Shown one piece after another: positions 35,467 to 44,112 of a stretch of 64,000 nt of DNA. The position numbers were made by a program, and so were the translations under genes. This DNA is from Zhihengliuella salsuginis (GTDB lineage Bacteria > Actinomycetota > Actinomycetes > Actinomycetales > Micrococcaceae), in assembly GCF_014651715.1 (NCBI RefSeq), contig NZ_BMXK01000006.1:175807-239806 (forward strand). Direction: 5' to 3'. The notes under the pieces were generated by a model, which worked only from the letters and a program-made list of their open reading frames with translations, did not search any database and had not been told where the DNA came from. Each line of letters begins with the position of its first letter. Positions within the stretch are counted from its first letter, which is position 1.

Positions 35467-35499
35467 CGGGGCGTCACCGTCATCAGCGGTGGCGCCCCG
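35467..35499 (+). terminator. Hairpin between permease and oxidoreductase genes
   Basis: A 13-bp stem (35467-35479 with 35487-35499, one G-T pair) and 7-base loop, in the 115-bp gap after the permeases. It lacks a clear T-run, so it may be an attenuating or mRNA-stabilising hairpin inside a longer operon. Confidence 0.5.
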
Positions 35500-35567
35500 C
35501 GCGCTTTCCCCGCCATTCCCGCCAGCCACCCCCGCGAGGGTGAGCCGTCCAAGGAGTCAACGCGCCA

Positions 35568-36935
35568 GTGAGCGAATCCAACCGCACCCGCTACGTCATC
35601 ATCGGCACCGGCAACCGCTGCGAGATGTACATCAACGCCATCCTCGGCGACCACGCCGAGGTCGCCGAACTGGTGGCGCTCGCGGACACCAACCCGGGGC
35701 GTGCCGAGTACTACCAGGACGTCATCGAGCAGACGTACGGGAAGCAGACCGGCTTCTTCGAACCGGAGGCGCTGACCGACTTCATCGTGAACGAGAACGT
35801 CGACCGCGTCATCATCACGACCCCCGACTTCACCCACGCGGACCTCGTCTGCGAGGCGCTGGAGGCCGGGGCCGACGTCGTGGTGGAGAAGCCGCTGACA
35901 GTGAACGCGGAGGCCTCGGAGCGCATCGCCGCCACCGTCGAGCGGACGGGCCGCGAGGTCATCGTGACGTTCAACTACCGGTACTCGCCGCGCAACACGG
36001 CACTGAAGGCCGCGATCTCCGACGGGCTGATCGGCAAGGTGACGTCGATCGACTTCAGCTGGGTCCTGGACACCGTCCACGGGGCCGACTACTTCCGCCG
36101 CTGGCACCGGATCAAGGAGAACTCCGGCGGCCTGCTGGTGCACAAGTCCAGCCACCACTTCGACCTGGTCAACTGGTGGCTCTCCGATGTGCCCGAGCGC
36201 GTCTACGCCGCCGGCGGCCTCAAGTTCTACGGGGCCGAGAACGCGGCCGAGCGCGGCATCGCGCCGCACGAGCGCGGCACGCGCGAGGACAGCGCCGAGG
36301 ACCCTTTCGCGCTCGACCTGCGCAGCGACGAGCGCCTCGAGGGCCTCTACCTCAAGAACGAGGAGCACGACGGCTACCGCCGCGACCAGGACGTGTTCGC
36401 CCCCGGCATCACCATCGAGGACAACCTCGCGCTCACCGTGAACTACTCCGGCGGCGCCGTCCTCAGCTACACCCTGAACGCCCACAGCCCGTGGGAGGGC
36501 TACCGGGTCGCCGTCAACGGGACCGAGGGCCGCCTCGAACTCGACGTCGTCGAGCGCGCCGCCGTGCTGCCCGCCGCCGGCGGCTCGCCGGTCGACCCGT
36601 CCGTCACGGAGGACGGCCATGACAACCCGCTGCGCGCCAACGGCGAGCGTCTGGTGTTGCAGCGCCACTGGGAGGAGGCCCGCGAGCTGGAGATCGTCAA
36701 CGGGGAGGGCGCCCACGGCGGCGGCGACCGGCTGCTGCTCGCCGACATCTTCCGCGGCCCCGGCGAGGACCCCTATTCCCGTCCCGCCGGGCTGGTGGAC
36801 GGCATCCAGGCGATCGCCGTCGGCATCTGCGGCAACGAGTCCCTGGCCCGTGGCCAGGTCGTGCACGTCGACGACGTCGAGTTGGGCCTCGACGCGGCAT
36901 CGAACGCGGGCCGCGTCCGCGAAGCGGCACTCTAG
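35568..36935 (+). CDS. Gfo/Idh/MocA-family oxidoreductase
   Basis: 455 residues. Rossmann NAD(P) domain starts YVIIGTGNRCEMYINAIL (1-125), with the EKP motif in VVVEKPLTV; the C-terminal alpha/beta domain includes GGLLVHKSSHHFDLVNWWL, with two His likely at the active site. Longer than the usual 330-390. These enzymes oxidise a sugar hydroxyl, often at C3 or C2. The start is GTG 35568 behind AAGGAG. Follows the permeases and is 11 bp before the SDR gene. Confidence 0.82.
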   Translation: MSESNRTRYVIIGTGNRCEMYINAILGDHAEVAELVALADTNPGRAEYYQDVIEQTYGKQTGFFEPEALTDFIVNENVDRVIITTPDFTHADLVCEALEAGADVVVEKPLTVNAEASERIAATVERTGREVIVTFNYRYSPRNTALKAAISDGLIGKVTSIDFSWVLDTVHGADYFRRWHRIKENSGGLLVHKSSHHFDLVNWWLSDVPERVYAAGGLKFYGAENAAERGIAPHERGTREDSAEDPFALDLRSDERLEGLYLKNEEHDGYRRDQDVFAPGITIEDNLALTVNYSGGAVLSYTLNAHSPWEGYRVAVNGTEGRLELDVVERAAVLPAAGGSPVDPSVTEDGHDNPLRANGERLVLQRHWEEARELEIVNGEGAHGGGDRLLLADIFRGPGEDPYSRPAGLVDGIQAIAVGICGNESLARGQVVHVDDVELGLDAASNAGRVREAAL

Positions 36936-36946
36936 AGGGGGCGGAC

Positions 36947-37873
36947 ATGGCGAAGATCCTCATCACCGGCGGCTCCGGCCGCCTGGGCCGCAGCGTCGTG
37001 GCCGGATTCGCGGAGGCCGGGCACCAGATCGTGAGCCTCGACCGCCAGCCCCCGCCCGATCCGGTCGACGGCGTCGCCTACGAGAGCGTGGACCTGCTCG
37101 ACGCCGGCGCCACGCGCTCGCTGTTCGCCCGCGTCGCGCCGGAGGCCGTGGTCTCCCTGGCGGCGATCGCGGTCCCGTTCAGCGCGCCGGAGGACGTGAT
37201 CCTGAAGACCAACGCGGCGATCGCGCACAACGTGACCGAGGCGGCCGTGGGATCGGGTGCGCGGAAGGTCGTCGTCGCCTCCAGCCCGTCCATCATGGGC
37301 TACGGGTCGCCGGCCGGCTGGGTGCCCCCGCGCCTGCCGCTGGACGAGGACGTGACCCCGCGTCCCTGGCACGCCTACGGGCTCTCGAAGTACGTGGCCG
37401 AGCAGGTCGCGGCGATGTTCGCGGCCAAGCACGGGCCGGGCGACGGCGAGCACGGCGTGAAGTTCGCCTCCTTCCGGCCCTGCTACGTCATCGCTCCGGA
37501 GGAGTGGGAGGGCGCGCCGACCCAGCAGGGGCACACCGTCGCCGAGCGGCTCGACGACCCCGCGCTCTCGGCCCCGGCGCTCTTCAACTACGTCGACGCC
37601 CGCGACGTCACCGACTTCCTGCTACGCCTGCTCGAGAAGATGCACCTCATCGACAACGGCGACGTGTTCTTCGTCGGCGCGGCCGACGCCATGGCCCGCG
37701 AACCGCTCGCCGAGGTGATCCCGGAGATCTACCCGGAGCTGGCGCACCTGGCCGCCGGACTGACCGGCTCCGCGCCGGCCTTCAGTATCGAGAAGGCGCG
37801 CCGGGTCATCGGCTGGGAGCCGAAGCGGAGCTGGCGCACCGAGCTGACGGACCGGGTCGGCGCAGCCGGCTGA
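36947..37873 (+). CDS. NAD-dependent epimerase/dehydratase (extended SDR)
   Basis: 308 residues. NAD-binding GGSGRLGRSVV at the start and the catalytic YGLSK (Y-x-x-x-K) near 145 with SSPSIMGYGS ahead of it. In size and pattern it could be an uronate dehydrogenase-like enzyme oxidising galacturonate, which would link to the enolase-type dehydratase and glycerate kinase; this is inference. The ATG at 36947 follows GGGGGCGG, 11 bp after the oxidoreductase. Confidence 0.75.
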   Translation: MAKILITGGSGRLGRSVVAGFAEAGHQIVSLDRQPPPDPVDGVAYESVDLLDAGATRSLFARVAPEAVVSLAAIAVPFSAPEDVILKTNAAIAHNVTEAAVGSGARKVVVASSPSIMGYGSPAGWVPPRLPLDEDVTPRPWHAYGLSKYVAEQVAAMFAAKHGPGDGEHGVKFASFRPCYVIAPEEWEGAPTQQGHTVAERLDDPALSAPALFNYVDARDVTDFLLRLLEKMHLIDNGDVFFVGAADAMAREPLAEVIPEIYPELAHLAAGLTGSAPAFSIEKARRVIGWEPKRSWRTELTDRVGAAG

Positions 37874-37877
37874 GGCC

Positions 37878-37949
37878 CCGACGCGGAAGGCGTCGGCGCG
37901 CAGGGAGACCGGACCGGGCGGTCCGCGGCTGGTGTGCCGCGGGCCGCCC
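37878..37949 (+). terminator. Tandem hairpin terminator after the permease-SDR operon
   Basis: A 7-bp stem (CCGACGC, 37878-37884, with 37890-37896) begins just after the stop. A stronger 13-bp stem (37916-37928 with 37937-37949, one G-T pair, 8-base loop) follows. The pair closes the operon ahead of the lyase promoter. Confidence 0.7.
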
Positions 37950-38062
37950 GTCGTTCCGGGTATGACGCTGAGCGGCCGGGTAGACGCGGAGCGCGTCCTG
38001 GATACCCGCTGGTAGCGCACAGGGGGCATGCGCATGATGCACAGGAAGTATGCACCAAACCC

Positions 38063-38091
38063 TTGACCCCGGATGTGATGCGCATTACGTT
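38063..38091 (+). promoter_or_regulatory. Promoter of the rhamnogalacturonan lyase gene
   Basis: TTGACC (38063-38068), 17-base spacer, TACGTT (38086-38091). A CRP/GlxR-like dyad GTGA-tgcgca-TTAC (38075-38088) fills the spacer and a LacI-type operator follows 7 bp downstream. Confidence 0.55.
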
Positions 38092-38098
38092 CATCGTT

Positions 38099-38112
38099 GG
38101 AAAGCGCAATCC
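38099..38112. promoter_or_regulatory. LacI-type operator before the lyase gene
   Basis: GGAAAGCGCAATCC, 12 of 14 positions as in the best copies, placed at the expected transcription start of the lyase gene and 43 bp before its ATG. Confidence 0.65.
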
Positions 38113-38155
38113 ACTCATCCGTCATCACTCAACCCAGGGAGACTTCGACTTCACG

Positions 38156-41100
38156 ATGAATCGTTTCAGTAGACCTGCTCGACTCAGTCTCGCCGTCGTC
38201 ACGGTGGGTACGCTGGCCGTGGGCACGGCGTCCGGGGCGGCGGCGTTCCCGCTGGCCGCGACCACCACGACACCTGCCGCCGACGTAGTCACGGACTTCA
38301 AGTTCGACTTCGGCACACCCGAAAGCCCCGTGGCAGAGGGCTTCACGCGCATCGACCACCAGAACGCCTACACCGAGGAGGCCGGCTTCGGCGTCCTCGA
38401 CAACCCCGGCCTCGCCTCCCGCGACCGCTCCACGGGCGACGACGCCCTGGGCGGGGACTTCGTCCTCGGCGCCCAGTGGCAGTTCGGCGTCGACGTCCCC
38501 GATGGACGCTACGACGTCGAGGTCTGGGCGGGGGACACCCTCGCCGGCACCAGCACCGTGCGCACGACGATCGGGCTCGAGGGCGAGGAGGCCGGGCACG
38601 TCCGGCCGGATCCCGAGACCGTCGCCAGCAAGGTCTTCACGACCGACGTGACGGACGGCCAGCTCAGCGTCGACGTCACCGGCGCCGGCAACGGCTACGT
38701 CAACGGGCTGACACTCACGCGCACCGGGGATGCCGGTGCCGTCGAGCCCGATCCGACCGACCCACCCGAGCCGACCGAGCCCGCGTCCATCGCGGCCCCC
38801 GAATCGCTCCGCGTCGCCCATGTCGCCGAGGGATCGGTGACCATGCGCTGGGACGAGGTCCCGGGCGCCACCGGCTACGTGCTGACCCGCTCCGACTCCG
38901 TCGACGGCGAGTACACCGAGGTGGCGCGGACGGGCGAGCGCGAGGTCTTCGCGACCGGCGCCGCCGACACGTCCGCGGTGAACTACTACCGCGTCCACAC
39001 CCTCAGCGCAGAGGGCGAGTCGGCACCCTCCGCGGCCGCCGTCGCGTCCCTGACCGGCGAGTCCCCGGCGTTCCCGGCCTCCGGAACCCTCGGCCTCGAC
39101 TTCGGCCCGGGCGCCGTCGCCGGCGACCACCGCGCTGTCGACGCCTCGACCGCCTACGACGCCGAGAGCCGCCTGGGCTTCGTCGACCCGTCAGCGGTCA
39201 CCGGGACCGACAATGGCGGCGCGGACGCACTGCGAGCGGACTCCGTGGCGGTCGCCGGTACCGAGCTCGTCGCCGATCTGCCCAACGGCGACTACACCAT
39301 CGGCGTCGTCGCCGGAAGCGCCGAAGCCGCCACCGACATCGCGATCACCGCCGAGCAGATGAGCAAGGTCGCGCCGGTCGAGAAAGCCGCCGGCGAATTC
39401 CACGAAATGGAGTTCGACCTCTCGCTCGTCGACGGCCAGCTCAACCTCGAGTTCGCCGGCGACGCGGCCAATCTGGCGGGTCTGACCATCACCCAGCGCG
39501 GCGAACGCGAGGCCGGAGCGGAGCCGACGGTGTACATCACCGGCGACTCGACCGTCCAGACCTACACCGACGACTACGTCCCGCAGGCCGGCTGGGGCCA
39601 GATGCTCGAGCGCTTCCTGTCCGACGACGTCGCGGTCGACAACCACGCGATCGGCGGGCGCTCGTCGAAGAACTTCATCAGCCAGGGCCGCCTCGACACG
39701 GTCCTCGGTCAGATCCGGCCGGGCGACTACCTGTTCGTCCAGTTCGGCCACAACGACAACTCGTACGGCGTCGACGACCGCTACGCCGCGCCGGCCGACT
39801 ACCGGAACTACCTGCGCGCGTACGTCGACGGGGCCGTCCAGCGCGGCGCGACGCCGATCCTCGTGACGCCGGTGGCCCGCCGGTCCTTCGACGAGTCGAC
39901 GGGCGAGTTCAACGTCTCCTTCCCCGACTACGTGCGCGAGGCCTCCGAGCTCGCGGCGGAGACCGGCACGGCGCTCGTCGACCTCTCCGCCTCCAGCCGC
40001 GCCTACCTCGACGAGATCGGGCCGGAACAGGCCAAGTCCGTCTTCCTCTGGGTGCCGGCCGGCGTCTACCCGAACCGCCCCAACGGGACCCAGGACGACA
40101 CCCACTTCCAGGAGTACGGCGCCATCGCGATGGCCCGCCTGATCGCCCAGGACGTCGAGCAGCTCGACGTGGCACTGGCCGAGCAGGTGCAGGACGTCGC
40201 GCCGCCGGCCGACGTGCCGGCCGCACCCGCCGGACTCGTCGCCTCGAGCGTCTCCGCCTCCGGCGCGACCCTGACCTGGACCGAGGTCGAGGGCGCCGAC
40301 ATCTACAAGGTGTACGGCAAGGACTCGGCCGCAGGCGAGGACGCGTATGAGCTGCTGACGACGTCGACGGTTCCGCTCGCGAACATCACCGGGCTCGAGC
40401 AGGGCGCCGGCTACGACCTCCGCGTCGTCGCCGTCAACGGCCGTGGCGACTCGCAGCCCTCCGGCGCGGTGAGCATCACGACCAAGGCCCCGCTGCACAA
40501 GTTCGACTTCCAGCTCGACGGCCACGCCACGCTGGACGGCTACACGGCCTTCGACGACACCACCAGCTACACCGAGGAGCTGGGCTACGGCTTCACCGGG
40601 TCCGCGCCCGGCGGCCGCGACCGCGGCACCGACTTCGACCCGGCACCGACCGACCTGCAGCGCGACTTCGTCCTGCCCAGCGGCGACACCCCCATCGCTG
40701 TCGACGTCCCCGACGGCAGCTATGCCGTCGAGGTCATCTGGGGCGACATGATCGGCACGGCCCGCCTGGGCGTGACGATCGAGGGCGAGGACTTCGGCTC
40801 CTCCAACGCCGGCCGCGGGAGCACCTCGAGCCGGATCCTGCAGCCGGTCGTCGTGCGCGACGGCCAGCTGAACATCGAGGCCTCCGGCTGGCTCAACGGC
40901 CTGGAGATCACCCCGCTGATGTACGCGCCGACCGGCCTGACCGCCGGCGACGTCGCCATCGACGGCAGCGCCGTCTCCGTCCCGCTGAGCTGGGAGGCCA
41001 CGGACGACGCCGTCGGCTACCGCGTCTACCGCCAGGCGGACGGCGCCGACGAGCCCACCGCGATCGGCGACACCGAGACCGCCGAGTTCGTCGACACGAC

Positions 41101-43423
41101 GGCCGACGTGGGGCTGGACTACACCTACACCGTGGTCGGGCTCGACGCGGCCGGGGAGGAATCCGTTCCGTCGGCGGCGCTCGAGCTCACGACCATCGAC
41201 GAGTCCGTCGCCGTGGCCCCGGTGCCACAGAACCTGAGCGTCGGCGAGGTCGACAAGAACTCGGTCGCACTGGCCTGGGATGAAGCCGACGGCGCGCTCT
41301 TCTACCACGTCTACCGCGCCGAGCCGGGCGGCGAGCTGGTCCTGATCGACCGCAGCGAAACGCCGTCCTACACGGACGAGGACGTGCTGACCACGATCGA
41401 GTACACGTACGCCGTGGCGTCCGTGAACGCCGGCGGCGCCTCCGAGCTCTCGGAGACCGTCACATCCCCGGCGGAGACGAAACTGCAGCGGCAGGCGGAG
41501 CGGATCGACCGCTCTCCGGTCGCCGTCGAGACCGAAGACGGCGTCTACGTGGGCTGGCGCCTGCTGGGCGACGACGACGCCGCGGCCGGCTTCCACGTCT
41601 ACCGCGACGGCGAGCGGATCACCGACGCGCCGATCACGGACAGCACCAACGTCGTCGACCCGGAGGGAACGGCGGAGTCGATCTACCGCGTCAGCCTCGC
41701 CTCCGCCGAGGACGGGGCCGACGGCAAGGACAATGGCAAGGACAAGAAGGACAAGAAGGAGAAGAAAGACAAGAAGGATAAAGACAAGGACAAGGGTGGC
41801 GAGGCCGGTGAAGAGTGGGCTGGTGCCGAGTTCGGTGTGCAGGATGGCCAGACCCTCGACATCCCGCTGAACAAGCCGGAAGACGCCTACTCCAAGGACG
41901 GCCAGCCGTTCAGCTACCGCGCGAACGACGCGTCCGTCGGCGACGTGGACGGTGACGGCGAGTACGAGTACATCGTCAAGTGGGACCCGACGAACTCGCA
42001 GGACAACTCCCGCTCCGGGTACACCGGCAACGTCTATGTGGACGCCTACGAGCTCGACGGCACGCAGCTGTGGCGCATCGACCTGGGCCACAACATCCGC
42101 GCCGGCGCGCACTACACGCAGTTCCAGGTGTTCGACTACGACGGCGACGGCCAGGCCGAGGTCATGATGAAGACCGCGGACGGCACCGTCGACGGGGCCG
42201 GAACCGTGATCGGCGATTCCCGTGCCGACTACCGGAACTCGGATGGCCGCGTCCTGACGGGCCCCGAGTACCTGACGGTGTTCGCCGGTGCCACGGGCGA
42301 GGCGGTCGACACGATCGACTACGTCCCGGCCCGCGGCGACGTCGGTTCCTGGGGCGACACCTACGGCAACCGCGTGGACCGTTTCCTCGCGGGCACCGCG
42401 TACCTCGACGGAGAGAAGCCGAGCGCGCTCTTCGCCCGTGGTTACTACACGCGCACCGTCGTCGCGGCCTTCGACTTCGACGGCGAGAAAATCACCGAGC
42501 GCTGGGTCTTCGACTCGGACGTGGCCGGCAAGGATCTCGCCGGCCAGGGCAACCACTCGCTGTCCATCAACGACGTCGACGGGGACCAGAAGGACGAGAT
42601 CGTCTACGGGTCGCTGACCATCGACGACGACGGCACGGCGCTCTACAACACCGGGCTCGGCCACGGCGATTCCCAGCACGTCTCCGACTTCGACCCGTCC
42701 CGGCCCGGCCTGGAGGTCTTCTCCTCGCACGAGTCCATGGGCGCCTCGGGCAACCGCGGCGCGACCATGCGCGACGGCGCGACCGGCGAGATCATCTGGG
42801 ACATCCCCGCTGATCGGGATACCGGCCGAGGCGCCATGGGCGACATCGACCCGCGGTACGAAGGCGCCGAAGGCTGGGCCGTCGGCGGCGACGCGGCCTG
42901 GAACTCGCCCGTCGGGCAGCTGAAGTCCGCCACGGGCGAGCTGATCGCGGAGAGCATCCCGGCGGCGAACTTCCTGACCTTCTGGGACGGCGACCTGCTG
43001 CGGGAGATCGGCGACCACGACTACGACCCGGAGACCGGGGCCGGCGTGCCGACCATCGCGAAGTGGAACTGGGAGACCGAGCAGTCCGACGAGCTCTACC
43101 GGGCCGAGGGTACGCTGACCAGCAACAGCACCAAGGGCAACTTCGCCCTGCAGGCCGACCTGCTCGGCGACTGGCGCGAGGAGATCGTCACGCGCACCGA
43201 GGACTCCTCGGCGCTGCGGATCGCCACCACGGTGATCGACACCGATGAGCGGCTCTTCACCCTGATGTCGGACTCGCAGTACCGGCTGGCCGTCGCGTGG
43301 CAGAACACCGGCTACAACCAGCCCCCGCACACGTCGTACTTCATCGGCGAGGGCATGGAGACGCCGGAGGCGCCGCGCCTGGCCTACACGGCTGCGTCGC
43401 CGGAGGCCGAGCTCGTGGAGTGA
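38156..43423 (+). CDS. Secreted bifunctional rhamnogalacturonan acetylesterase / PL11 lyase
   Basis: 1755 residues with a signal peptide (1 to about 31). Order: malectin-like carbohydrate-binding module (45-195), fibronectin III (215-305), second module (310-450), SGNH esterase (455-690) with YITGDST (Ser), GGRSS, FGHND and DDTHF (Asp/His), fibronectin III, third module (780-920), two fibronectin III, then PL11 rhamnogalacturonan lyase (1110-1740) with repeated DxDGDG calcium sites and the strongly conserved IRAGAHYTQF and MKTADGTVDG segments. A Lys/Asp-rich tract (1186-1216) is inserted early in the lyase domain. It would deacetylate and then cleave RG-I outside the cell. No cell-wall anchor seen. 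Confidence 0.9.
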   Translation: MNRFSRPARLSLAVVTVGTLAVGTASGAAAFPLAATTTTPAADVVTDFKFDFGTPESPVAEGFTRIDHQNAYTEEAGFGVLDNPGLASRDRSTGDDALGGDFVLGAQWQFGVDVPDGRYDVEVWAGDTLAGTSTVRTTIGLEGEEAGHVRPDPETVASKVFTTDVTDGQLSVDVTGAGNGYVNGLTLTRTGDAGAVEPDPTDPPEPTEPASIAAPESLRVAHVAEGSVTMRWDEVPGATGYVLTRSDSVDGEYTEVARTGEREVFATGAADTSAVNYYRVHTLSAEGESAPSAAAVASLTGESPAFPASGTLGLDFGPGAVAGDHRAVDASTAYDAESRLGFVDPSAVTGTDNGGADALRADSVAVAGTELVADLPNGDYTIGVVAGSAEAATDIAITAEQMSKVAPVEKAAGEFHEMEFDLSLVDGQLNLEFAGDAANLAGLTITQRGEREAGAEPTVYITGDSTVQTYTDDYVPQAGWGQMLERFLSDDVAVDNHAIGGRSSKNFISQGRLDTVLGQIRPGDYLFVQFGHNDNSYGVDDRYAAPADYRNYLRAYVDGAVQRGATPILVTPVARRSFDESTGEFNVSFPDYVREASELAAETGTALVDLSASSRAYLDEIGPEQAKSVFLWVPAGVYPNRPNGTQDDTHFQEYGAIAMARLIAQDVEQLDVALAEQVQDVAPPADVPAAPAGLVASSVSASGATLTWTEVEGADIYKVYGKDSAAGEDAYELLTTSTVPLANITGLEQGAGYDLRVVAVNGRGDSQPSGAVSITTKAPLHKFDFQLDGHATLDGYTAFDDTTSYTEELGYGFTGSAPGGRDRGTDFDPAPTDLQRDFVLPSGDTPIAVDVPDGSYAVEVIWGDMIGTARLGVTIEGEDFGSSNAGRGSTSSRILQPVVVRDGQLNIEASGWLNGLEITPLMYAPTGLTAGDVAIDGSAVSVPLSWEATDDAVGYRVYRQADGADEPTAIGDTETAEFVDTTADVGLDYTYTVVGLDAAGEESVPSAALELTTIDESVAVAPVPQNLSVGEVDKNSVALAWDEADGALFYHVYRAEPGGELVLIDRSETPSYTDEDVLTTIEYTYAVASVNAGGASELSETVTSPAETKLQRQAERIDRSPVAVETEDGVYVGWRLLGDDDAAAGFHVYRDGERITDAPITDSTNVVDPEGTAESIYRVSLASAEDGADGKDNGKDKKDKKEKKDKKDKDKDKGGEAGEEWAGAEFGVQDGQTLDIPLNKPEDAYSKDGQPFSYRANDASVGDVDGDGEYEYIVKWDPTNSQDNSRSGYTGNVYVDAYELDGTQLWRIDLGHNIRAGAHYTQFQVFDYDGDGQAEVMMKTADGTVDGAGTVIGDSRADYRNSDGRVLTGPEYLTVFAGATGEAVDTIDYVPARGDVGSWGDTYGNRVDRFLAGTAYLDGEKPSALFARGYYTRTVVAAFDFDGEKITERWVFDSDVAGKDLAGQGNHSLSINDVDGDQKDEIVYGSLTIDDDGTALYNTGLGHGDSQHVSDFDPSRPGLEVFSSHESMGASGNRGATMRDGATGEIIWDIPADRDTGRGAMGDIDPRYEGAEGWAVGGDAAWNSPVGQLKSATGELIAESIPAANFLTFWDGDLLREIGDHDYDPETGAGVPTIAKWNWETEQSDELYRAEGTLTSNSTKGNFALQADLLGDWREEIVTRTEDSSALRIATTVIDTDERLFTLMSDSQYRLAVAWQNTGYNQPPHTSYFIGEGMETPEAPRLAYTAASPEAELVE

Positions 43424-43487
43424 ACGAATCGAGGCTGCTGGACGCCGGTGAGGTTGGACGGATGAAGTCCAGCTGACCGAGCATCAC

Positions 43488-43525
43488 GGAAGGCCCGCGA
43501 CCCGACTCTGGGTCGCGGGCCTTCC
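43488..43525 (+). terminator. Strong terminator after the lyase gene
   Basis: Perfect 16-bp stem (43488-43503 with 43510-43525) and a 6-base loop, 64 bp after the lyase stop. Confidence 0.85.
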
Positions 43526-43974
43526 GCTGTCTGACCTTGTGAGCAGGTGATTCAACTCCGTGGTGCGTAGCAGTGAGCGCCGATGGCAGGTCCTGTGGGA
43601 TCTGCCGCGGCGAACCCGGCGATGAAGTTGCGCTGTGTACGGTCGCCCTACGGCATGCAATGGCGCACGTGGGCAGCAGGTCGTCGGATCCGAGCTAGCG
43701 GGTGGTTGAGCAATTCGCACGAGTGGGCAGAGGGGGCCTCGCTCGGGCCTGCCGCCGATGGCCGACTGGAGCGCGAAAGCCGGTTCCGCGACGAGTTTCG
43801 CGGACTCCGTCGTGTGATTCAGATCTCATCGTTTATACAACCTCAGGTCGATGATTAGCACTTTGAACAATTCCTGTCGCTGATGTGACCGTGGTCTCAT
43901 TGACTCCGATGTTCTGGAGCCATCGCACGACGCGGGGCTCCGCACGCCTCACTCGCAGTCCAACGGAGATTCTC
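43526..43974. other. 450-bp non-coding stretch before the symporter
   Basis: No convincing gene. A plus-strand frame at 43583-43858 (91 codons) has no ribosome site, domain or family look. Bases 43810-43900 are AT-rich and hold a CRP/GlxR-like site, so the right end is probably the symporter promoter region. Composition is lower in GC than the lyase gene, as in the symporter that follows. Confidence 0.4.
43884..43899. promoter_or_regulatory. CRP/GlxR-like dyad upstream of the symporter
   Basis: TGTGA-ccgtgg-TCTCA, one mismatch to TGTGA-N6-TCACA, 76 bp before the small subunit start. No LacI-type operator accompanies it here. Confidence 0.4.
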
Positions 43975-44112
43975 ATGTCGACCAGCTCGCTTCTTGTCGC
44001 CCTCTACTACTGTCTGACGCCGCTTATCGTCATCGGGATCGCCTGGTGGGCGGTTCGAAAGGACTACACGCCGGGAAAGTCCCCGGTGGGTGAACGGAGG
44101 CATGGCCGATGA
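43975..44112 (+). CDS. 45-residue symporter small accessory subunit
   Basis: MSTSSLLVALYYCLTPLIVIGIAWWAVRKDY and a short charged tail: one membrane helix and a basic cytoplasmic end. CGGAGA precedes the ATG, and its TGA overlaps the start of the large symporter as ATGA. Small partners of this form occur with some solute:sodium symporters. Easily missed because of its length; the coupling is the best evidence that it is real. Confidence 0.72.
   Translation: MSTSSLLVALYYCLTPLIVIGIAWWAVRKDYTPGKSPVGERRHGR

Noticed and set aside
41714..41810. Frameshift or assembly error at the Lys-rich tract
   Set aside because: The same frame encodes good PL11 sequence on both sides and no stop appears, so it is an in-frame insertion.
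39191..43330. Long minus-strand frame opposite the lyase gene
   Set aside because: Composition typical of an antisense frame (Gly/Val/Asp/Arg), no domain, and the plus strand has conserved catalytic motifs.
43583..43858. 91-codon frame before the symporter
   Set aside because: No ribosome site, domain or conserved feature; it runs through an AT-rich control region.
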